Positions 1 through 6,346 of a DNA stretch of 6,940 bases are shown in pieces. This DNA comes from Deltaproteobacteria bacterium (GTDB lineage: Bacteria; Desulfobacterota; GWC2-55-46). Within the stretch, counting starts at the first letter, position 1. Each line of letters starts with the position of its first letter. The stretch spans positions 1-6,940 of the forward strand of contig JACPGA010000290.1 of the NCBI GenBank assembly GCA_016182705.1. Direction: 5' to 3'. The notes beneath the pieces were generated by a model, which saw only the letters and a program-made list of their open reading frames with translations, did no database searches and was not told where the DNA came from. A program made the position numbers and the translations under genes.

Positions 1-2430
1 AGGAACCGGATGATCGATTTCTCCAGCGACGGCGTAATAAGGGATGAACTCGAGCGCGCCGTGAAAAAAAATCTCGCCTCTGATGAGATTTTAAGCAAAT
101 ACATCATTGATAACAAGATGTCGATCGTAAAAAACTTTTTCAGGATCTCCGTCATAAATACTTCCGGAGTTACCGTTGCTTCGACGAACAGGGCAGCCAT
201 CGGGACAGAGCAGAGCAATGAGGAGTTTTTCGTGAAAGGGGTCGAGGGGCCAAATATATCCATGCGCGAGAAGGGCCTCTTGGGCATACCCGAGCTTGCC
301 GTGACGGCCCCGGTGCACAGCCGCTCTGATGGAAGTCTGCTGGGCGTCATCGTCGGCTTCGTGGAGCTCGAGAAGCTTGAAGAGGTATTCCTGGGAGCCC
401 CCGGGCTGACAGAGGACGAGATCGAGTGGATGTCCCTGACTTCATATAAAAGCCTGGACATCTATCTCGTGAACAGGGACAGGCTCATGCTGACGAAATC
501 CCCGTTTGCGCCCCTGCCGCCGTTGCAACAGAAAGTCGCGACTGCTCCGGTGGAGACCTGCTTTGAGTCCGGCAGGCATTTTTCCGGCTTCTATACCGAT
601 TACAGGGGAATAGATGTCGCTGGCTCTTCCATATGCATGCTGCCGTACGAATGGGTTTTCGTAACGGAGGTCGACAGCGAGGAAGCCCTGCACCCCGTGC
701 GCTCTATTCAGCTTTACGGCCTGGTGACAATAATCGTGACCATTGTCCTTTTATCAGGGCTTGTGGCGTTTTTTTACAGGGTTGCGGTCAAACAGTTAAG
801 AAGGCTTGCCGTGTCTTCAAAGGAGATAGCCGCAGGGAACTACGATATAAGCCTTCCGGTTGAGAGCGAGGACGAGATAGGCGTACTTACAGCTGCGTTC
901 AACAACATGGCCCGGCAGGTCAAGGAAAGGAACCAGGCCCTTCGCGAAAGCGAGGAAAGGTTCAGGGCCATAATGGACAACACGTTGAATGTCGTGTACA
1001 TGAAGACCCCTGAAGGCCGTTACCTGTTCATAAACAGGATATACGAGGACCTGTTCCACATTAAAAACGAAGATGTGCACGGCAAGACCGACCATGACTT
1101 TTTCCCGAAAGAAGTGGCGGACGTTTTCAGGGAAAACGACCTGAAGGCGCTTGAGTCGGCGGCGCCCCTCGAATTTGAGGAGACTGTTCCAGTCGATGGA
1201 GACCGCGTATACCTTTCCGTGAAGTTCAGGCTCGCGGACGCAAGCGGGAACCCTTACGCGATTGCAGGCATCTCGACGGACATAACCGAACTTAAACGCT
1301 CCCAGGAGGCGCTGAGCCGGAGCGAGGCTTCGCTGGCCAACGCGCAGGGGATAGCTCACATCGGCAACTGGGACTGGGATATCGAGGCGAACGAGCTGTG
1401 GTGGTCGGACGAGACATACAGGATATTCGGGGTCGCCCCCCGGGAGTTCGGCCCCACTTATGACGCTTTTATCGGATACGTGCACCCGGACGACCGCGAA
1501 TTAGTCATGAGGGAGGTCAATGAGGCGCTCACGGGTATAAAGCCGTATTCAATCGACCACAGGCTACTATTGCGCGGCGGAGTTGAAAAGATAGTCCATG
1601 AAGAGGCTGAGGTCATTTTTGACGCAGCTGGAATGGCCATCAAGATGTCCGGCACGGTCCAGGATATAACTGAAAGGAAGAGGGTCGAGGAGGAGGTCCG
1701 CAAGCTCAATATTGAGCTTGAACATAGGGTGGCCGGCCGGACAAGGGAACTGCAGGCCGCTTACGAGGAACTCGAGGCGTTCAGCTATTCGGTCGCCCAT
1801 GATCTCAGGGCCCCTTTGAGGATAATCGACGGGTTCAGCAGGATACTGCTCAAGGATTATGTTGAAAGCCTCGACAGCACCGGGCGCGATTACCTGTCAA
1901 GGCTCCAGGGCGCGAGCCAGCGGATGGGCCAGCTCATAGACGCGCTTCTGAAGCTTTCACAAGTGATGAGAGCCGGGATAACAAGGGAAGACGTGGACCT
2001 CTCGGCTATTGCCGAGAATGTGGCCGAAGAGCTCAAAAAATCACAGCCTGAGCGCAGGGCCTCCTTCGTGATAAGCAAGGGGCTCCTTGCCAAAGGAGAC
2101 CCGAGCCTCATGACGCTCGTGCTCGAAAACCTCATCGGCAACGCATGGAAGTTCACGTCCAGGAAGGAAGAGGCGGCGATAGAGGTCGGCATGGAGACGG
2201 CGGAGGACGGGGGCGCGGTCTACTTCGTGAAGGACAACGGCGCCGGGTTTGATATGAAATACGCCGACAGGCTCTTCAATCCATTTCAGCGTCTTCACGC
2301 CGAACTGGAATTCCCCGGCACAGGCATAGGGCTTGCCACTGTGCAGAGGATAATCCAGCGGCACGGCGGCAGGATCTGGGCTTTTGGCCAAAAGGACAGG
2401 GGCGCCACTTTTTATTTTACTCTTCAATAA
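1..2430 (+). CDS. Membrane-bound sensor histidine kinase (Cache-TM-HAMP-PAS-PAS-HisKA-HATPase_c), 5' end outside the window
   Basis: Predicted to sense an extracytoplasmic signal, autophosphorylate on a histidine and pass the phosphoryl group to a receiver. Residues are numbered from the in-frame ATG at 10. Residues 1-225 look like the double-Cache periplasmic sensor. A TM helix lies at 235-257, HAMP at about 258-310, and PAS domains at about 313-430 and 438-555, each ending in an ITE(L/R)K-type signature. A coiled segment (556-590) leads to the H-box SYSVAHDLRAPL with likely phosphoacceptor H597. The N-box includes N707 and N711, the G1 box is DNGAG (742-746), and the G2 box is GTGIGLA around 770-776. 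The frame is open to base 1. A Cache kinase needs an N-terminal TM helix, absent here, so the true start is probably upstream; the ATG at 10, despite AGGA at 1-4, would leave no first anchor. There is no fused receiver. The signal is unknown. The domain call is firm; the ligand is not. Confidence 0.93.
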   Translation, partial: RNRMIDFSSDGVIRDELERAVKKNLASDEILSKYIIDNKMSIVKNFFRISVINTSGVTVASTNRAAIGTEQSNEEFFVKGVEGPNISMREKGLLGIPELAVTAPVHSRSDGSLLGVIVGFVELEKLEEVFLGAPGLTEDEIEWMSLTSYKSLDIYLVNRDRLMLTKSPFAPLPPLQQKVATAPVETCFESGRHFSGFYTDYRGIDVAGSSICMLPYEWVFVTEVDSEEALHPVRSIQLYGLVTIIVTIVLLSGLVAFFYRVAVKQLRRLAVSSKEIAAGNYDISLPVESEDEIGVLTAAFNNMARQVKERNQALRESEERFRAIMDNTLNVVYMKTPEGRYLFINRIYEDLFHIKNEDVHGKTDHDFFPKEVADVFRENDLKALESAAPLEFEETVPVDGDRVYLSVKFRLADASGNPYAIAGISTDITELKRSQEALSRSEASLANAQGIAHIGNWDWDIEANELWWSDETYRIFGVAPREFGPTYDAFIGYVHPDDRELVMREVNEALTGIKPYSIDHRLLLRGGVEKIVHEEAEVIFDAAGMAIKMSGTVQDITERKRVEEEVRKLNIELEHRVAGRTRELQAAYEELEAFSYSVAHDLRAPLRIIDGFSRILLKDYVESLDSTGRDYLSRLQGASQRMGQLIDALLKLSQVMRAGITREDVDLSAIAENVAEELKKSQPERRASFVISKGLLAKGDPSLMTLVLENLIGNAWKFTSRKEEAAIEVGMETAEDGGAVYFVKDNGAGFDMKYADRLFNPFQRLHAELEFPGTGIGLATVQRIIQRHGGRIWAFGQKDRGATFYFTLQ

Positions 2431-2444
2431 ATTGTGAATACAAT
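2431..2444. promoter_or_regulatory. Small AT-rich inverted repeat just after the first kinase gene
   Basis: ATTGT-GAAT-ACAAT begins on the base after the TAA stop of the first kinase gene. The arms are perfect but only 5 bp and AT-rich, and no T-run follows. It is therefore a poor intrinsic terminator and could be an operator half-site pair or chance. It lies about 34 bases upstream of the candidate -10 box for the next gene. Confidence 0.2.
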
Positions 2445-2454
2445 GTACAGACTT

Positions 2455-2483
2455 CTGAGTTGTCCTTAAATCATTTTTATACT
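2455..2483 (+). promoter_or_regulatory. Candidate sigma-70-type promoter for the receiver-first kinase
   Basis: TATACT at 2478-2483 matches the -10 consensus at five of six positions. It sits in the AT-richer gap between the two kinase genes. The hexamer 17 bases upstream, CTGAGT at 2455-2460, matches TTGACA at only three positions, so the -35 is weak and an activator may be needed. Transcription would start near 2490, leaving a leader of about 13 bases before the ATG. The second kinase gene could also be read through from the first. Confidence 0.3.
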
Positions 2484-2502
2484 TTGCACCCTGGAATGGA
2501 AG

Positions 2503-4986
2503 ATGACGAAGGACATGATACATTTGAATGTGCTCATCGCTGAAGACTCGGAAGACGACATTATCCTGATGATGCGCGATTTAAGGCGCGGAGGCTTGGA
2601 GATCTCTTTCAAGCGCGTGGATAATGAACCAGACCTGGTGGAAGCCCTTTGCGCCGGACAGTGGGACCTCGTGATCTCGGATTACAGGATGCCGAAGCTT
2701 TCCGGGCTCGATGTGGTCAAGGCGGTGCGCCGGGCAGGACTCGATATACCGGTCATAATCGTCTCAGGCTTCATGGGCGAGGAATTCGCAGTAACGGCAA
2801 TGAAGGCCGGGGCCGACGATTATATTCTCAAGGACAGACTTTTCAGGCTGGCTCCGGCCATTGAAAGAGAGGTCCGGGAATACGAGACTATCCGGGCTCA
2901 CAGGAAGGCAGAAAAGGAAATACTGTTCCTGAACCGTCTTCTTGAGACTATCCTTGAAGTTGACAAGATGGTCGTGCGCGAGACCTGCGCGGAAAGGGTG
3001 CTTTCCGAGACGTGCAGGATACTTGTCGAGAAGGCCGGGTTCATGATGGCCTGGATAGGCAAAGCCGACCTGCCGACCGGAGTGGTCACGCCGGTTTGCA
3101 AGGCAGTATGTGATACCGGCTATGTCGGCAGGATAAATGTCAGGTGCGATCTCACTCCGCCCGGCATGGGGCCTACCGGTAGAGCCCTCAGGACCGGCAG
3201 TCATGTCATATGTACGGACATCGAGACGGACGAGAGCTTCAAGGAGTGGAGGGAAGAGGCAAGGGCATATGGATATAAAGCCTGTGCCGTTTTCCCCATA
3301 TTCGCCGGAGGCGAATTGTTTGGAAACCTCAATGTATATACTGAAAACGCGGACCTGTTCGCGAAAAAGACGATCGACCTCCTTGAAAGCCTGACTGCGG
3401 ATATCGGCTTCGCGATAAGTTCTTTCGAGCAGACCGACGAGAGGAAAAAGGCGGAGTCGGCCTTGAGGGACAGCGAAGAGAGGCTGAGGACCATATTCGA
3501 TTCAGCGCTGGACGGCATGTTCGTCATAGACTTTGAAGGCCGTTACCTTGACGCCAATCTCGCTGGCTGCCGGATGTTCGGATACACGAAAGAAGAGCTG
3601 CTTTCTTCCGGTGTGTGCCTCCTTGTCCCGCCGGAAAGGTACCATATGATCGAGGAGCACAGGAAGCTCTGGAAAAGTGGCGGGTACCTGCCGGAAGTGC
3701 GGATGCTCAGAAAAGACGGCTCTGAGATATGGGTCGATATGGCCATAACGCCTTTGCGTGTAGGCGAAAAGGAGCTGGCGCTCGGGATAAAGCGCGATAT
3801 AACCGCCAGAAAGACGGCTGAGGAGGCGCTTAGAGAAAGCGAAGAGCGTTTCAGGCAGATTTTCGAGCAGAACCATGACGCGCAGGGGATACTGGGGTGC
3901 GGCGGCTGTCGCGTAATAGACGCGAACCCCGCGGCGGTCGCTATTTTCGGGTACTCGCGCGAGGAGCTCATCGGCATGGAAGAGGCGGATTTGCTGGGCG
4001 AAAAAGTCTGTGAAAAGGTGAAGGGCAGCCTTTCATTCCAGGGCGGCTTTTCATTCGAGAGGGTAGACGCCGTCCGCAGGGACGGCACGAGGGCGGCCGT
4101 TTCCGTGCGCGGGCAGGTCATAACCCTGAGGCAGAGCGCGATGGTGCTGTGCACGGTCAGGGACCTGACCGAACTCCTCAGGATGGAGGAAGAGGCAAGA
4201 TACATCCAGTCAAAGCTCATACACGCGAACAAGATGACCTCCATAGGGACTCTGGCTTCGGGAGTGGCCCATGAGATAAACAACCCCAATAACTTCATCC
4301 TGTTCAACTCCACGCTCCTGTCTGACGCGTGGAAGGACGCGGCAAGGATTCTTGAAAAGTACTACCGCGACAACGGGGACTTCTCCCTCGGCGGGCTTCC
4401 GTACTCGGAGATGAGCGAGGTGGTCCCGGAGCTTTTATCCGGCATAACCGACGGGTCGAGGAGGATAAAAGGGATAGTCGACAACCTGAAGGACTTCTCG
4501 CGCAATGATAAGGCGGGCCTTGAGGGAAGCTTTGACGTGAACCGGGCCGTTATGGCCTCGGTATCGATACTCAGTAACCAGATAGCAAAGTACACGGACT
4601 CTTTCGAGGTCGACTTCGCCGAAGAATTGCCAAAGGTGAAGGGCAGCGCTCAGAAGATAGAACAGGTGGTTATAAACCTCGTGCTCAACGCGCTTCACGC
4701 GCTTTCGGACAAGAAAAAGAGAGTCATGGTCGCGACCAGGCAGGAAGAAGGCAAGGTCCTCATCGAGGTAAGGGATGAAGGAGCCGGTATGACCAGGGAG
4801 GTCCTGGAGCGGGTGATGGAGCCGTTTTTCACTACCAAATCAGACCGCGGCGGCACGGGCCTGGGGCTTTCGATATCGTATTCGATAATAAAGGATCACG
4901 GAGGCACGCTGGAGTTCGATTCTTCCCCGGGCATGGGCACGACCGCCAGGATAACGCTTCCGGCTGAGGCGGAAGGTCTTGAATGA
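2503..4986 (+). CDS. Cytoplasmic hybrid-type histidine kinase with N-terminal receiver (REC-GAF-PAS-PAS-HisKA-HATPase_c)
   Basis: An 827-residue soluble signalling kinase with no membrane segment. REC spans about 7-125 with acidic pocket E14/D15, phosphoacceptor D60 (in SDYRMP), S88 and K110, so it looks competent. GAF (about 145-308) carries a GPTGRALRTG motif and seven cysteines. PAS domains lie at about 322-438 and 443-560. The H-box SGVAHEINNPNNF gives phosphoacceptor H590. A long insertion (about 605-645) separates the two dimerisation helices. The N-box includes N725 and N729, G1 is DEGAG (758-762), the F-box is PFFTTK, and G2 is GGTGLGLS (783-790). The start is not certain: a stop at 2467-2469 limits the frame and ATG 2503 is the first ATG, but GGAAG abuts it and the better-spaced match CTGGAA (2491-2496) is weak; ATG 2515 is an alternative. 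The receiver may take phosphate from the upstream kinase or from its own H590; neither is shown. The last 4 bases overlap the next gene. Confidence 0.94.
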   Translation: MTKDMIHLNVLIAEDSEDDIILMMRDLRRGGLEISFKRVDNEPDLVEALCAGQWDLVISDYRMPKLSGLDVVKAVRRAGLDIPVIIVSGFMGEEFAVTAMKAGADDYILKDRLFRLAPAIEREVREYETIRAHRKAEKEILFLNRLLETILEVDKMVVRETCAERVLSETCRILVEKAGFMMAWIGKADLPTGVVTPVCKAVCDTGYVGRINVRCDLTPPGMGPTGRALRTGSHVICTDIETDESFKEWREEARAYGYKACAVFPIFAGGELFGNLNVYTENADLFAKKTIDLLESLTADIGFAISSFEQTDERKKAESALRDSEERLRTIFDSALDGMFVIDFEGRYLDANLAGCRMFGYTKEELLSSGVCLLVPPERYHMIEEHRKLWKSGGYLPEVRMLRKDGSEIWVDMAITPLRVGEKELALGIKRDITARKTAEEALRESEERFRQIFEQNHDAQGILGCGGCRVIDANPAAVAIFGYSREELIGMEEADLLGEKVCEKVKGSLSFQGGFSFERVDAVRRDGTRAAVSVRGQVITLRQSAMVLCTVRDLTELLRMEEEARYIQSKLIHANKMTSIGTLASGVAHEINNPNNFILFNSTLLSDAWKDAARILEKYYRDNGDFSLGGLPYSEMSEVVPELLSGITDGSRRIKGIVDNLKDFSRNDKAGLEGSFDVNRAVMASVSILSNQIAKYTDSFEVDFAEELPKVKGSAQKIEQVVINLVLNALHALSDKKKRVMVATRQEEGKVLIEVRDEGAGMTREVLERVMEPFFTTKSDRGGTGLGLSISYSIIKDHGGTLEFDSSPGMGTTARITLPAEAEGLE
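4971..4986 (+). promoter_or_regulatory. Shine-Dalgarno site and ATGA stop/start overlap coupling the kinase to the next gene
   Basis: GGAAGG at 4971-4976 lies six bases before ATG 4983, inside the kinase coding sequence. The kinase stop TGA (4984-4986) overlaps that ATG as ATGA. An in-frame TGA at 4980-4982 directly before the ATG rules out any earlier start in this frame. The arrangement is a classic signature of translational coupling and fixes the start of the downstream gene. Confidence 0.8.
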
Positions 4987-6068
4987 TCTCCATAAGCAGG
5001 GGAAGGATACTCATATACAGGCTTTTCGACGTGGCGCCGGAAATAGACCTCGCGAAGATCGAAGAGCGGGTAAAGGCAGGGACAAGGCGCTTCAAGCTTT
5101 CCAGGTACGGGTACACCAAAGCCCTCGAGATCGCGAACCCGCCGGTCGCCCTTGAGCTCGCCCCTTTTTCCAGCGGATACTTCGGCTCGGAGACGAAGGT
5201 CAATGTGCTCGCAAAGGCCTTTGACTTCGGGGTGCTCTCAATCGCTTTTGACATTGCCATACCGCAGGGCACGCCGATAGCCGAACTTGAGAGGGTGGTA
5301 AGGGAGCTTGACAGCGACCCGACCGTTGACAGCAAGGCCAGGGAGTACGTAGACGGCCTGATGGAATCTCTCGGTCCCGCGATAATCGGCCCTGAGATAA
5401 AAGAGGACTTTCTCGAAGACTACACGATAATATACCTCGAGGAGCTTGGCGACGGGTTGAAACCCGGGGAATTCCTCGAGCGCTACGACCCTTCAAGGCT
5501 GCTTCTCTACGAAGCCAGGGAATTGAGCCGCTTCACGAGGGAGGAGACCCTCAGGCACAGCTTCAGCTACTACCCCGAAGACCTCATAATAGTCCACGTT
5601 GATAATTCCCTCATCATAGACCCTTCTGGAAGTTTCGACCTTCCGGATATACTGGAGTTTGCCAACGCCCAGATATTCGAGCTCAGGTACTATGACAGGG
5701 TCATCGACAAGGAGCTCAAATGGATATACAGCCGCATCTCCGGGAGCAGGGGCGCGTCATTCCTGAGGCTCAGGGAATACGAGAAGCTCGCCAGGAGGAT
5801 AGTCCGGACGGTTACGGACATAACCGAGGTGACGGAGAGGGTCAATAACTCCCTGAAGGTCACGGAGGATATCTACTACGCCCGGATATACAGGACCTTC
5901 ATGGCGGTATTGAGGATCCGCGACTGGGAGACGAGCATCAGGGAAAAGTTACAGATAATAATGAATACATACAATATGATACACGATGAGATATCCATTA
6001 GAAGGGCTTATATAATAGAGCTCGGCATCCTCATACTCATCGCCGTAGAGATGGTGCTGGCTTTTTGA
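4983..6068 (+). CDS. C-terminally membrane-anchored protein, probable DUF155/RMD1-like family
   Basis: A 361-residue protein of unknown function. There is no signal peptide. Residues 1-340 appear soluble and mixed alpha/beta, and one hydrophobic helix (about 341-360) ends the chain, so it should be tail-anchored with its bulk in the cytoplasm. Features recalling DUF155 (YagE in bacteria; yeast Rmd1 and mitochondrial RMND1 in eukaryotes) are the DILEFANAQIFELRYYDRVID stretch (222-242), the following LKWIYSRI, a charged helical region (260-340) likely to form coiled coil, and an IELGILILIAVEMVLAF terminus resembling the family's closing anchor. I make this match from memory of the family pattern, so it is probable only. 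No catalytic motif is visible. The start is fixed by GGAAGG six bases upstream and by an in-frame stop just before the ATG. It is coupled to the upstream kinase. The stop TGA uses the first two bases of the palindromic element that follows. Confidence 0.85.
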   Translation: MISISRGRILIYRLFDVAPEIDLAKIEERVKAGTRRFKLSRYGYTKALEIANPPVALELAPFSSGYFGSETKVNVLAKAFDFGVLSIAFDIAIPQGTPIAELERVVRELDSDPTVDSKAREYVDGLMESLGPAIIGPEIKEDFLEDYTIIYLEELGDGLKPGEFLERYDPSRLLLYEARELSRFTREETLRHSFSYYPEDLIIVHVDNSLIIDPSGSFDLPDILEFANAQIFELRYYDRVIDKELKWIYSRISGSRGASFLRLREYEKLARRIVRTVTDITEVTERVNNSLKVTEDIYYARIYRTFMAVLRIRDWETSIREKLQIIMNTYNMIHDEISIRRAYIIELGILILIAVEMVLAF

Positions 6069-6194
6069 CAGGCTGCTGAAAACGCCCCATCTGCGTTGTT
6101 GTCATCGTCGTTCGTAATTGCGGCGTACAAACAAAGTACGCCTCATTCCTCGCTCCTCGACGCCTAGCATCTGGAGCGTTTTGAGCAGCCTGTC
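6067..6194. repeat. 128-bp imperfect palindromic element (MITE/REP-like)
   Basis: The outer arms, 6067-6094 (GACAGGCTGCTGAAAACGCC...) and 6167-6194, pair at 24 of 28 positions, with 18 of the first 19 matching. The centre is a perfect 7-bp stem, GGCGTAC (6122-6128) and GTACGCC (6136-6142), around an A-rich 7-base loop. The intervening arms also pair imperfectly, so the whole unit could fold as one long hairpin on either strand. It encodes no protein. From memory, similar elements with GACAGGCTGCTGAAAA ends recur in deltaproteobacterial and Nitrospirota genomes; copy number here cannot be seen. No clear target-site duplication is present. It could end transcription of the kinase/DUF155-like operon, though only a short TTTT (6197-6200) follows. 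Confidence 0.75.
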
Positions 6195-6211
6195 TGTTTT
6201 CAGCAACAGGT
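6195..6211. repeat. Degenerate extra copy of the palindrome's right end
   Basis: TGTTTTCAGCAACAGGT reads on the reverse strand as ACCTGTTGCTGAAAACA. This closely resembles the element's left end (GACAGGCTGCTGAAAAC), with a few changes. It directly abuts the right end of the 128-bp palindrome, so two right ends stand in tandem, suggesting a nested insertion, end duplication or decay of an older copy. Confidence 0.45.
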
Positions 6212-6346
6212 AGAGTGGGCTGCGCCTACTATTTAATTGAAAGCATAAAAAATTACTCCGATTTACTCGCTAAAAACCATCCCTTTCCGTTTTCGCCCCA
6301 TCCTGTCCCGGTTTGCTTTTACCGAATTCTCTTATAGACTCTAATT
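6212..6346. other. Spacer upstream of ftsH with weak promoter-like sequences
   Basis: No gene is seen here. The stretch is richer in A+T than its surroundings and includes TTTAATTGAAAGCATAAAAAA around 6232-6252. TTGAAA (6237-6242) resembles a -35 but its best partner, TTTACT (6262-6267), is 19 bases away. CCCCAT at 6296-6301 resembles a sigma-32 -10 box but has no -35 partner at usual spacing. TATAGA at 6333-6338 is a fair sigma-70 -10 with a poor -35 (TTGCTT, 6313-6318, spacer only 14). The ftsH promoter is probably in this stretch, but none of these candidates is convincing alone. Confidence 0.3.

Noticed and set aside
10..12. ATG at 10 as the true start of the first kinase, with AGGA at 1-4 as ribosome site
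   Set aside because: The frame is open to the window edge, and a start here would remove the first membrane anchor that a Cache-type periplasmic sensor requires. The gene is better treated as truncated by the window.
943..966. Repeated RESEERFR-coding DNA at 943-966, 3466-3489 and 3832-3855 as a possible DNA repeat family
   Set aside because: It is the common coiled linker that precedes PAS domains, and the DNA copies differ at many bases. It is protein-level similarity, not a mobile or recombinogenic repeat.
817..1485. Long minus-strand reading frame (222 codons) opposite the first kinase gene
   Set aside because: It is antisense to well-conserved HAMP and PAS coding sequence, resembles no family I know, and is explained by the codon bias of the plus-strand gene.
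2496..2543. 15-codon out-of-frame ORF overlapping the start of the second kinase (possible regulatory uORF)
   Set aside because: It has no good ribosome binding site, is very acidic with no regulatory peptide pattern, and overlapping ATGs are common by chance.
3543..4313. Minus-strand reading frame of 256 codons opposite the PAS region of the second kinase
   Set aside because: Ser/Arg-rich low-complexity translation typical of an antisense shadow of a GC-biased gene. The plus strand clearly encodes PAS and HisKA motifs.
4832..5335. Minus-strand reading frame of 167 codons crossing the kinase/DUF155-like junction
   Set aside because: It runs antisense through the end of HATPase_c and the start of the next gene with no recognisable domain and no support as a separate gene.
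6067..6211. CRISPR repeat, tRNA or attachment-site interpretation of the palindromic region
   Set aside because: There is no array of regularly spaced repeats, no cloverleaf with anticodon and T-arm signatures, and no integrase or tRNA gene nearby. A single long hairpin fits better.
6296..6303. CCCCATCC as a sigma-32 -10 box for ftsH
   Set aside because: No CTTGAA-like -35 lies 11-17 bases upstream; the nearest TTGAAA is over 50 bases away.
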